Source: Aphidius gifuensis
Taxonomy: Eukaryota > Arthropoda > Insecta > Hymenoptera > Braconidae
NCBI RefSeq assembly: GCF_014905175.1
Contig: NC_057791.1
Location: forward strand, 22,234,537-22,298,536
DNA length: 64,000 bases
Direction: 5' to 3'
Made by a program: the position numbers and the translations under genes. Positions 1 through 10,541 of this stretch are shown here, piece after piece (position 1 is the stretch's first letter; every line of letters starts with the position of its first letter). Below the pieces are notes generated by a model. It was not told the DNA's origin. It searched no databases and was given only the letters and a program-made list of their open reading frames with translations.

Positions 1-1
1 A

Positions 2-2230
2 TCAAATAGTAGTTTATCAGTATCACCAAAACCATCATTATCAAATCAACCAACACCATTCAGCATTGAGGACATTCTTAGTCGTTCAAAAAAAAATTTA
101 CAACAACCAGAAATTAATCATTCAATAACAGATGATTTTCATGAAAATACAATTCTATCAGATAATAATCAGGATAAAATTTACGATAGAAATTCATGTG
201 GATCAATTGAACATGATACAAAATCATTTAAAAAAATTATATATCCACGTGAACAATCATCACCAGAATGTCGTGTTAGTGTTGTAGTGATATTTTGAAA
301 TTTAACAAGAAGAATTTTGATAATTTTGATAGCTTAACTGGTATTACAAATTATCGAAAAATTAAAGACACAAATAATCGTCAGCAAGATGAAGCATTGG
401 ACATGAGTAAAAATAAATATCTAGGTAATTATATATTTAATGGATAATTATATTAATAGAATTATATTTACATCCTATTTTTTTTTTCTTATTAAAAATG
501 GATCAAGTACTATTTCCTCATGATGTAAAAATTGAGACCGGAATCATTACAGGCATGGTGCCCACTTGTCCGTCAAGAGTCTTAAAAGTATAAAAATCGT
601 GATCCGTGCACCAAAAAGATAACGTAATTGAATGTAATTTTAGTTGCATAAGTGGCCACTTGACTATATATTAAGGCAGACGTCACAAGATGCCCAAAAA
701 AAAATACAGAATATAAAATTCATGTTTAATTATATATTAAAAGGAAAAAATTAACCACTTTGATGACCCCAATGCACTTGTTCCTTTGCCGTTTGTCTTC
801 ACTTTTTCAAATATATGTCTAATATTATTACAACGCACCCTTCGAAAACACACACATCTTCTCATTAAATATTTTACGAGTTTTTTTTTTTTTTTTGTGT
901 TTTTTTTTCTCTAGCGTATCATGACTATTCGTGAGATATATATTTCAACTTCCGTTGTGTAGTTGAATATATGTTTTATCTAGTAAATAGCCAAGTGTAC
1001 AAAATAATATTTTATAGATATTAAATTACATTGAGTGCTGAACACTTTTATCCGCAAACAAATGTCAACAAAATTTTTTTTTATAAATCAATCTTCAATT
1101 CTTTATTAATGTTTTTATAAAAAAAAAAAATAATTTTTATTTTATGAATGATTTAGATGAAATAATTGATTGATTATTAAAATTATTTTTTAGATAAAAT
1201 TTTATTTAGTAAATTGATGAGTGATTGTATTAATTATTTTATTGATATATTTTTTCTCTCTAATTTTGAATAATCTGTTTTGCATTTGGCATGTAAGACT
1301 AAGCAAAATATTATTATAAAAAATTTTCAAGAATATACCTGACTCTGGTTAGGCAAAGAGAAATTACCAGGGAGTAAGGGGAAAAAGTAAACATATAGTC
1401 AAACCAAGCCACACACGTGTGTATAAAATTTTAAAACGAGACATCAAAAGCCTCTTTAAAAACTCAGTATATAATTCTCATAAATTTAAAACTAATATTT
1501 TAAAATTAAAATTATTTTTTTAAACTTTTTATTTAATGTTATTTTTGTAAAAATATATGTTTTTTTTTAAATTTTAGACGAAATGGAAGATGATTTGTTT
1601 GATAATCAATCACATGGACAATCATTGCAAAATAGAAAAAAAAGAAGTCGTGCTGCATTTTCACATGCACAAGTTTATGAATTGGAAAGAAGATTTGCAG
1701 CGCAAAAATATTTATCAGGACCAGAAAGAGCTGATCTTGCAAGAGGATTAAAATTAACAGAAACACAAGTGAAGATTTGGTTTCAAAATAGAAGGTAAAA
1801 ATACTATTCTAATTTTTTTTTTCAAATGAAAATGAACAATTAAATACTTGCAATAATCATGATTTTTAATTTTTAATTATTGTTTATAAAAAATAGATAT
1901 AAAACGAAAAGACGCCAGCAACAAGAACTTGGTGCTCTAGTTAATTCAAATTCAGCAAGAAGAGTTGCTGTACGTGTATTGGTACATCCTGATGAACAAT
2001 TTAGAGGACTTCCACCACTTCGTGGTACAAATATACAAATTCCTGGTCAAATAAATTGTCCACCACAACTTCATCATACCAAAACATTAAATACATTTCC
2101 ATATTATTGTCTACCATATCACCCTCTTCTGTGTCCACCCTTGCATTCACCACAAATGCAAATTCAAGGCATGTCGGAACTTGAAGTAACACGTGACACT
2201 CAATCAACAAAAGCTGATAATAACAAATAA
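2..2230 (+). CDS. bap: bagpipe (NK3-class homeodomain transcription factor), 5' partial, three exons
   Basis: Sequence-specific nuclear transcription factor of the NKX3/bagpipe family; in flies it specifies visceral mesoderm. Exons by splice sites and phase: 2-424 (5' end outside window), 1578-1794, 1897-2230; introns GTAATT...TTTTAG and GTAAAA...AAATAG. Exon 1 carries the eh1/TN-like repressor motif TPFSIEDILSR (61-93) and ends DEALDMSKNKYL. The homeodomain runs from KKRSRAAFSHAQVYELERRF to IWFQNRRYKTKRRQ, 60 residues, with Trp48, Gln50, Asn51 and the NK-2-superclass Tyr54; the second intron splits codon 53. A NK3-type VAVRVLV motif follows, then a Pro/Tyr/His-rich tail ending at TAA 2228-2230. 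Exons 2-3 read cleanly (183 residues), but exon 1 needs a frame change between 280 and 295. Family identity is very secure from the homeodomain; the upstream start is not visible. Confidence 0.95.
425..1577 (+). other. bap intron 1, noncoding, with a palindromic NK-2-type site
   Basis: 1,153-bp intron, phase 1, donor GTAATT and acceptor TTTTAG. No reading frame of note. At 650-663 it contains AAGTGGCCACTTGA: a perfect 12-bp palindrome AAGTGGCCACTT extended to the Tinman/NK-2 site CACTTGA (TCAAGTG on the other strand). The same 14-mer recurs 5 kb downstream. Whether it is an intronic bap enhancer is inference. Confidence 0.6.
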
Positions 2231-2311
2231 CTAGTCTTACTCAAATCATTATTATCTTAATCATCAACCAAAAATATATATATTAAATCAAAAAAAAAAG
2301 TATCATTATGA

Positions 2312-2362
2312 AATAAATCCAAGAGAACAAATTTATTTCAAAATGCAATTTTATAAAATAAA
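2312..2362 (+). terminator. Candidate bap polyadenylation signals
   Basis: AATAAA hexamers at 2312-2317 and 2357-2362, 82-132 nt after the bap stop. In DNA this AT-rich the hexamer is frequent, so assignment rests only on position. Confidence 0.35.
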
Positions 2363-4571
2363 TATTTCTTTTAAATTTTTTTTCAAATAGACAATTGTTA
2401 TATGTATAAAATAAATATTCCTTTAAATTTAAAAAATTAAATTTTCTTTATCTATCAGCAATATTTATATTAATATGAAAAAATTTAAATTTTAATGTTG
2501 AATTATATAGACTTGTGTATATTAGAATTGTAAATAAATGTATAAATAATAAGTAAAAAAAAATCATAAATAATAATTGACTATTTATTTACCAAAAATC
2601 CTGTAAAAAATTAGATAAATTAAAAAATGATTATAATTTATTTTATAAATAATTATATGTTTAATTTAAGAGCTGTGATTTGTCACAATAAATCTACATT
2701 TTTGTTTGAACCAAGAACTTTTTTAAATTTTTTTAAATTTTTTTCTACTGTCAAATTAATGGGTGAATAATGAGAAAGTGAATGAACATATAGTGCAAGT
2801 GGATTGTCTTGATGTGTTGCCTCCCATCATCATTGCAACTTATTTTGTTATTTTTTAAAATTTTTTTAGTTACAAAAAAGGGTGTTTAGGCCAAGACAGA
2901 GAAGTGATTTTTTTTTTTTTTTTTTCCCATAAGTGTTTTAATAGTTCCAGTTGGGTGGCCTGGCCAGACATTGGATATGTTTATTCAGACGCCAAAGACA
3001 TGATGTAGGGAACGGACTTGAATCCGACGGTCTTTACTCAGTAAAAAATATTGACGACATTTATATTTTTATGTAAAGAGTTAAATTGCTCTTTTGTCAC
3101 CAATTCATTTTTCAAAAAAAGCTCATAAACCACTACTCAGTTTATAATTGAATTTTAAATATCAAACAATTGTTAATAACAATTAAAATTAATAACATCC
3201 GTCAACAAACAAAAAGAAAAAAACAGCTTTACATATGGAAAAATTATTGTGATGATTTATATTCATAAAACAATAATTATTATTATTTTTTTAAAACAAT
3301 AAAACTAGAGTAATTCAATGTAATTTAGCAACTTCTGCAATTCATTATCGTTTTGTTTATAATAATTTCAAAACATTCTAGAGTCATATAATTCAAGCAG
3401 TATGATATACAAAATATTATCTGGGGGTGTTTAACATCACTGACTTATTGGCATTTAAAACACTCTTATATTTAACGACTTTATAAAAAATACCCTCGTT
3501 TAAAAAGAAAATTTAAAAAAATTAAATAAATATTAGTTGATACAAAAAAAATATTTTGATGAAATAAATAAATTAAATAATTAAATGAACAATTGAGTTA
3601 AATAATTTTAAGAGTTTTAAAATTTATATATTTAAATTTACTGTACTCGATATTGGACTTTGGTGTCGATGTATATATATAAAGAAAGAACAATTTAACG
3701 TTAAATCAAGTGATGAAAGCTAATTTTCATTAGCTGTTAACAACCAAACCCTAGATGTTGAATAAGGGATGATAAAAAGAGGGGATAAATTCATTCTCAG
3801 TTTAAAATAACGAGTCGTTTTCTCATTTATATATATACTTTTTCATTTGTCACACTCATACAATACTTGAATATTCATTTACTCAGTAATTTGTCAAGCT
3901 GAGGACAGCATATGACACTGTGTCGACATGGCAATTAAGTTTAAAACATTTAAAATTTTCACAAGACAAAATTCCATATCAATTTCCGTACATATTTGAT
4001 TCATTGTACTTCGCATAACAATAGATAATGACTATTGTAATTTATTCCGAGATTTTATTTTGCAAAAATTATATTTTTTTTGACTTGATAAAAATATTCA
4101 TCTATGTGTAAATGAAAAATAAAAAAGTACTACTTATATTCATGACGAGGATTATCAATTTTTTCACGAGTCATTTCAACCTGGGTGGCCAAAAAGTAAA
4201 AAAAAAAAAAAAGTCAAATGAAAATAAAAATTGAAAAAGGGAAAAAAATATACTCTTGATTTTTCCAACCACCACAATTTTAGTTGAATATTTTAAAGTA
4301 TAATAACCGACAATCCGTTTGGAATTTTATTAAAGCAAAAAAAAAAAAATAAAAAAAAAAAATCTTCACATATGATTTTTAATGGATTTCAAGTAATATG
4401 AGAATTTTTTTTAAATATTTTCATTTGTACATGTGTGTATAAAAAATATATATATGTTTTGATAATTTTTTTTTTTTTTTTTTCGTTTTCATTTTCGGAA
4501 AGATGAAAAAGTTTAAGTAAAGTTTTTCCCCCCGCTACTTTGGACTCTTCAATAGTCTGTATGACGAGTTG

Positions 4572-4585
4572 GTTGCCTTGGTGAC
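4572..4585 (+). promoter_or_regulatory. RFX X-box motif match
   Basis: GTTGCCTTGGTGAC fits the degenerate insect X-box RYYNYYWWRRNRAC at every position. RFX factors use this site at promoters of ciliary genes. No start codon of a plausible ciliary gene follows within the usual few hundred bases, so functional use is unproven. Confidence 0.3.
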
Positions 4586-5599
4586 GAAACGCGTGTCAGG
4601 TTGTAGAGCAAAGTACGTGGGATATGAAAATGTTGAGAAAATAAATAAATAAATTTTTAAAGGATGAGAATTGAGAAAAGCGTTTGAGGTTTAAAATAAA
4701 AAAAAAAAATAGGAAACATTAGAAGACATATATTTTGTGAAAATAAAAAAGTAAAATAAATTATTTTGATGGAAAATTTGAAAACTTGTAGATGGTAATT
4801 CCGATAAAACTTCTGAGATTCTTGATTATTACATTTATAAATGTACTTTGAGTGAATAAAATTTCCAAAGGAAGATTGATGTTAATTTTCAACTTTAAAA
4901 TTTGACATAAAGAAACATTAATTTGTCGATTAAGAGACTTCATACAGTTGAGATGAAAACACAGTCAGTCAAAGTAACTATACAATTTTTTTTTTTTTCT
5001 TTTAAATAAATAAATATTGAAAAATAAAAAAAACAATTTAGTTGATCGTAAGAAAAACGTTTTTCTGTTACTTCGAACGAACGAATCTCAAAGAGGCAAT
5101 TGAGTAAATTTTTCTGTTGAAAATAAAAAATAGAAAATTTATATATCTCCGGCGTTGAGGAAAATTGTCAAACGACCGGAGCCAATCAACAGCGTTTCAT
5201 GTGGTCGAACTGTGCACAAGAGAATAAAAGAAATACTCAATTTTTTTTCTTCACTTATCGTTATTATTATTTGTCTATTTTTTATCAATTGAAAACATGA
5301 AAAATTAAATTGATACAATGTCTTTGTCACAGCGTCATTATAACAATAGAATGTTTTTTGTTTTTTAAAAATAAAATAATATCAAAATAGAAATAAATAA
5401 TAAAGTTTAAAAATTAAATAATGTAAAAATAAAAAAATTGAATATATTATTTGTTTATTTATAAGCTGCATGAATAAATAATGAAAATTATGATTTAATA
5501 AATATTAAAGATCAATAGTATAAAATATGAGTCACTCAAAAAAATATACTGAGTGGTTGACCATGATGAAGATGAGCTTTTTGTATCAAAATAAATTCA

Positions 5600-5613
5600 A
5601 AGTGGCCACTTGA
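5600..5613. promoter_or_regulatory. Palindromic NK-2-type binding site, second copy
   Basis: AAGTGGCCACTTGA, identical to the 14 bases at 650-663 in bap intron 1. NK-2 proteins such as Tinman and Nkx2-5 prefer TYAAGTG, so the CACTTGA half fits and the palindrome offers a second, opposed AAGTGG half site. Confidence 0.35.
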
Positions 5614-7039
5614 AAATAATGGAATGTTATATATTATCATTTTCTTTATATTCAAAAAAAAAAAAAAATAATTTAAATCAAAGCATATTATTACGCAAGC
5701 ATGATTAATTTAATAAATATAAAATATATAATTATTTATTGAAGATAAAATAAAAAAAAATTGATAGTATGTTAGTACATGAGGAAAAAAAAAGTCTACA
5801 TGTTGAAAAATCAAGAGTAGATGTTGGAAATTCGCCAAAGGCTGTGGCAAAGCTACTAATTTTCGTAAAATAATAGTCTGAGATTTATATAGTGAGTTGC
5901 AATTTACCCGACAATTCAATTTCAACAATTTAAATTAAATAATTCAAATTTATTGATGTTAATTAAGTTGAGAAAAAAATAACAGATATGTATATATTAA
6001 TTTTCGAGATAAAATAAACTGGCAAATGTCAGTACAATATGACAAAATGAGCATGTTATGTATACTCAATTATTTTGTTAAACGTTTTAAATGTTATTTA
6101 TAAAACTAAAAATAGTATTGAAATTACTGATGGAAGTATATATTCTGTGGCGAGAATGCAGTGTTTTTAGCAGTCATTTTTTGAAAAATAAACTAATACG
6201 ATATAGAAAAGTGTAGAAACAGATGACTGACTGATGTGATGATGCGAGTTAAATACGATATACTGTTTTTTATATTTTTTTATTTTGAGGTCTGTTGATA
6301 TGAGAGTGACAGGACCGCCAGTAAAACGATTGTTTTTCAATTTATATTAACGTATTTTGTTTTCGTCATAGGATTTCAATGGATTTTACACTCAAAATAC
6401 AATATTTATTGCTCTAAAAAAAAAAATTATTTATTATTTTGTTTATTTAAATACTATGTGGTGGTATTTTTTATTTCAAACAAAATTAGATTTAATTTTT
6501 TTATAAATAAACATTGAATATTATTAATTTTTTAAATTATTGTAATTATTTTTTTATCGTTAATGGTTAATATGTAAATGAAATAAAATAAATAAAAAAT
6601 TGTAGGCTGGTAAATTATAAATTAGAAAAATGTTTTTTTCTTTTCATTTTAAATTTGGTAAATTATTTGAATTATTCTTAATAAAATTGAAGAGAAAAAA
6701 AATAGGCTACACCTTGTTGATGTGGGATAACTTGACCAACAAATTAATTCACATGAAAAATTTTTTAAATATCAAATAAAGAAAAACAAAATTTTAAAGT
6801 AAAATAAATCTTGATAATAATTAAAGCAAATTGTTAATAATTATTAAAATTATATTGAATAAACAAATTTTTTTTTTTTCAAATTTAGCTTGATGGTTGT
6901 GATAAAATAGTTAACTTTTTTATTGACAATCATCTTTTTGACCGACAGTGAGATAAGAAAAAAAAAAAAAAGATAAACTGATGGTAAGGTTATGATGTTG
7001 CTAAATAAAAAAAAATCCTAAATGGTACCAAGTGGAATA

Positions 7040-8130
7040 ATTACAAGACATTACAAGATCAAGACTTTGTAATGGACATGGTGATGTTGTTGTAGTACAA
7101 CAAAAAAAGCAACAGGTACTGTTGGGTATCAAGAGCAATCAGGAGACCATTGGTGAACCTGAATCAAGTCTTGTTTGAAGAACAGTAAATTGCCAGATGA
7201 AAGAACAATTGTCGCTTTTTGAGGTAAAATATTTATATAAATTGACTTTTTAATTATTTGTTGGAATAAAAAATATAATTATTTAATTTTTTTTATCCAG
7301 GTAAATGTTGATGCAGTAGTGAGACAATTATTTTATTCAAAAACATAATTGAAAAAAGATGTTAAAAAATATGGTATTGATCTAACAATTCAATTAATTG
7401 TTTTTTTTTCATATGATTAAATTTTTTTTTTAATAATGTTTGTACTGATTTGATATGTACTATTTTAATTTTATGATTTGATAAATTATAGACATGGGAA
7501 AGAAAAAGGCAAATAGTATATACTGGTACTTGAGCTATCAAGATATTGTATTGTGAGCAAGAAGTTGTTGCTGATGATAGACCAGTTGTTGGAAGATTTT
7601 TCAATTGCTCATATTAAATGTTATCAACTTAAAGATGGACAATAAAAATTAGAATATTAATAAATTGATATAACGAAGGATGTGATTGATCAAAAGCACT
7701 TGGTACTAAATGAGTTGGAGCAAAAGCTAAAAGTACTAACAACAAATCATCAATGCCAGTTTCAAAGGTAAAATTAAAACAGCTTTTACCACTCACAGAT
7801 ATATTGTTAATAATTTTTGTAATTAATTAATTATTCAACATGTTTAATTGTTTAAAATAGCTATTTGATTATGTTGGAGCAGCTAGTGAATCTACATATT
7901 TTTACATTCATGTTAGTGAATAATGATAACATGATTTCAAGGGCAAGTTTGTCGTGATTGTCATTTGTCAATAAAATTTTAAGAGAATATGTAACAGACA
8001 ACAACTTGGAGCACTTGATCTTGGTTACAAATACAGTTAAATAAAAAAAATGTATCAGGTGAATAAAGAGTGCATGTAGCTCTTGGTGGACTTGATGTTG
8101 ATGTTAATGTTAAGCTCTTTTTTGTCATTG
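7040..8130 (+). pseudogene. Decayed coding-like fragments with exon-like boundaries, identity unknown
   Basis: Patches of coding-like composition separated by AT-rich spacers and bounded by splice-like signals on the + strand: a patch ending ...TTTTTGAG then GTAAAA near 7223; TTTTATCCAG before 7302; TTATAG before 7492; CAAAG then GTAAAA near 7769; AAAATAG before 7861. Translations are coding-like but broken by stops and frame changes, for example VNVDAVVRQLFYSKT near 7303-7347, CEQEVVADDRPVVGRFF near 7554-7604, and LFDYVGAASESTYFYIHVSE from 7861. I do not recognise the family, and some patches also read as well on the - strand, so even the strand is uncertain. A degenerate gene copy is the best description; an unusual lncRNA is possible. 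Confidence 0.22.
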
Positions 8131-8289
8131 ACAATTAACTAATTTGAATGATTATAACAAATATTTTTGGAGCAAGATGAAAATAAAGAAATTATGTCAA
8201 ATAGATACACAATAAAAAAAACATATCAAACAACAATTGAAATATCACAATAAATAAATATTAGCCAGATAAATAAATGTTAAAAATAT

Positions 8290-8760
8290 AATTTCTTACC
8301 TTACATCCAGCAACATCCCATGTATTCAAGATGATGAAATTTACACATGTCACTAAAATACCTCGTTTCAATTAGCATCATAATCACTTGTGTTTATTTG
8401 TTAATTTATTTATAATTTTAGAATAATAATAATTAATAATAACGACACTTGAACACGAGAATGTTATCGTAAACAAATGAATCACGGTTTGCCAAAACTA
8501 AATCTACAAGACATTCTATTGATAAAAAATAAAATTAAACTTTATGTTGTCGTGCTCAACAATGACAAATTATTTACACTGTTATTTGTTTATTGTTATA
8601 TCAAATAATTACTCATAATTTTTGTAACAATTAATTCATCAAACGTATGAAAAAAATTAACACAAACTGATATGAGAGAGCCTTGATCAATGCTGTTTTT
8701 CCGACGAGCAATCTTGCCAATATCCACGATTCGCGGTTGAATTAAACAAAAAAAATAATA
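8290..8760 (-). pseudogene. Possible small-GTPase relic (P-loop and WDxAG-like motifs)
   Basis: On the - strand, 8705-8681 encodes a VGKTALIK-type P-loop (G1 motif of Ras-superfamily GTPases) within LLVGKTALIKALSYQF. Further 3', around 8390-8300, comes NFIILNTWDVAGCK, resembling the G3 motif WDTAGQ, immediately followed by a strong donor-like AAG|GTAAGAA. The order G1 then G3 is right for the family. However, frames around the P-loop are interrupted, the Gln of G3 is absent, and no NKxD (G4) segment is recognisable further on. I read this as a decayed or very divergent copy. Chance resemblance cannot be excluded. Confidence 0.22.
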
Positions 8761-9169
8761 AATAAAAAAACACGAGAGGATTAGCACTTGATTAAAACGA
8801 TAAAACAATTATTTATTACAACTAATAATGCCAGAGAGAAAAATTTATCAGCAATATGAGGGCGGACGTTACGTATTCACGGCAAAAGACAACCTGAGAC
8901 TGAAATTCTCCCAAGCGTCCGTTAGAGGTAGCAGCTATAAATTCTAGAAAAAAATTTTATGGCGGTTTTTTTGAATGACAATTATACAACAATAATTAAA
9001 CAACAATTATCGTTATACATAAACAACTATTGGTCAATAATTATAGTAAAAATAATAATAAAAATAAAAATGACAAAAAAATAATAAAATTATGCAACAA
9101 AATACAATAATTATTGAAATAATAAATTAATTTTTTAAGAAATAAAATATAGCGCCATCTAAGTTTTTT

Positions 9170-9447
9170 CCATGTACTGTAGTGTTGTAGTTCCGCTTTC
9201 TACTTTACCATTTTCGAGCAGCGTTCCACCACCAACAACTGCGCATTTTTTTTTGTCAGCCAATGGTCATTGGTTACTGGGGAACGACAAGGCGGCTTCC
9301 CTTCTCATTTTTTAAAGTTTGGCCGGTTGTTTGTTGTTGACTACATCTGAAAGAAAAGCCGCCTCATTATACGATTGATACTAATTTTATTGACAACAAT
9401 CAATTATAAAAAAATATTTAAACGATAGCCAGAGTCAACTGCTATAA
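9170..9447 (+). promoter_or_regulatory. CCAAT-containing promoter-like patch with possible noncoding first exon
   Basis: A GC-richer 280-bp patch containing the inverted pair CCAATG-GT-CATTGG (9260-9273), the arrangement bound by NF-Y and common at divergent housekeeping promoters. It is followed by a transcribed-like stretch ending in a consensus donor: GTGAGT after ATAAA near 9449. An acceptor-like TTATTATTAG directly precedes ATGAGTGAG at 9702. This suggests a first exon ending near 9448 and an intron to about 9701, but the reading frame from 9702 stops after 14 codons. Confidence 0.35.
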
Positions 9448-9701
9448 AGTGAGTAATAATTTTTGTAAATTAATTATGTTTTAATTACAATTTTTGAAAT
9501 ATAAAATTTTACTCATATATAGTTTGCCAGAAGCTGCCCTTTTTTTACTCTTTTTTTTTTTTTTTTGAGTATTATTTCGATGAAAATTCAGTACTTGTTT
9601 TGATAAATTTTGAGGCGTGATTCTTGATTATAATTAAAGCAATAAATTGATAGTTATTAATTATTGTAATTCAATTTTAATTAATTTATTGTTATTATTA
9701 G

Positions 9702-10541
9702 ATGAGTGAGAGAGAACGTGAAAAAAAAAAAGACAGAAGATTTTAATTCACATTGGCGCTGCTGGAGGTCATTCGCGAAAATTTCGTCATTGTGATGTTG
9801 ATGTTGATGTCCAAAAAAGAACCTGTTGTTCATTGATAAAATCCCATCTAAAATTTTAATATTTTATTTCAACTGTTTTCCATGTTGAGCATTACTTTAT
9901 TATTCATCATTTGAAATATATTTGAATGATAATAATGTCGTTGAATTCATACATTATTGGTTAAAATTAATAATTCATTATTCAATACTCGTTGCGACAA
10001 CACTCGTTGTTTTGTTTACCAATAATTCGTTGATGTTGCATACTGATGACATTGCCAACAGAATTATTATTCAGATATTTGGTAGGTCAGATGATACTCA
10101 CAATGATGCTAAAATCATAAGCTACTTGACGTAAATTCGTATTCGGTCATTGTTGCAACGATTGAGTTTGTAAATAGGTTTAGCTTGAGCGTGTTCATCC
10201 ATGATATGGTCAACCAACAATTCAACAACAAACCTCTACCTATAATACCAACAATATTTACAATTCAACTGTTGTTTTTAATTTTATCATGTACAGCCGG
10301 CTCTTATCATTTTCATTCACGCAAAGTTAAAATATTTTTAAAAATAATAGGCATTCTAATTTTTTTTCTTTCATTTTTTATTTATGATCCAGCTCAATCT
10401 TTATCTCATTACTTACTCAATGAGATTAAGATATGGCTTACTTGTGATATTTATACAATTAATCATTTTTCGAAATTTAAACTTTTTGTTTATTGTTTAT
10501 TAAATTCATTTCAATTATTTTTTTTTAAATATAATTTATAA
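9702..10541 (+). pseudogene. Two hydrophobic ORFs downstream of the promoter-like patch, possibly a broken small membrane-protein gene
   Basis: After the acceptor-like site at 9692-9701, ATG 9702 opens MSEREREKKK and stops in a poly-A run. A shifted frame continues for about 40 codons (HIGAAGGHSRKFRHC...). An open frame at 9889-10134 has one strongly hydrophobic segment (LIIHYSILVATTLVVLF) and a second at 10185-10541 (TIQLLFLILSCTAG, then IIGILIFFLSFFIY). The frames are separated by stops at 10132-10134 and around 10160-10175, so no continuous protein can be read. Hydrophobic residues are expected from T-rich DNA, so the membrane segments are weak evidence. Family not recognised. Confidence 0.2.

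Larger units (their letters stand above)
2431..7020. other. bap 3' flank, noncoding
   Basis: No supportable gene. AT-rich with long homopolymer runs. Short islands of higher complexity lie near 2920-3060, 3640-3740, 3890-3950 and 4530-4630. They contain a TCAAGTG NK-2-type site (3706-3712), an RFX X-box match (4572-4585) and a second AAGTGGCCACTTGA palindrome (5600-5613). The small ORFs here (for example - strand 5139-5330 and 5710-5928) are low-complexity and have no recognisable domain. Confidence 0.5.
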
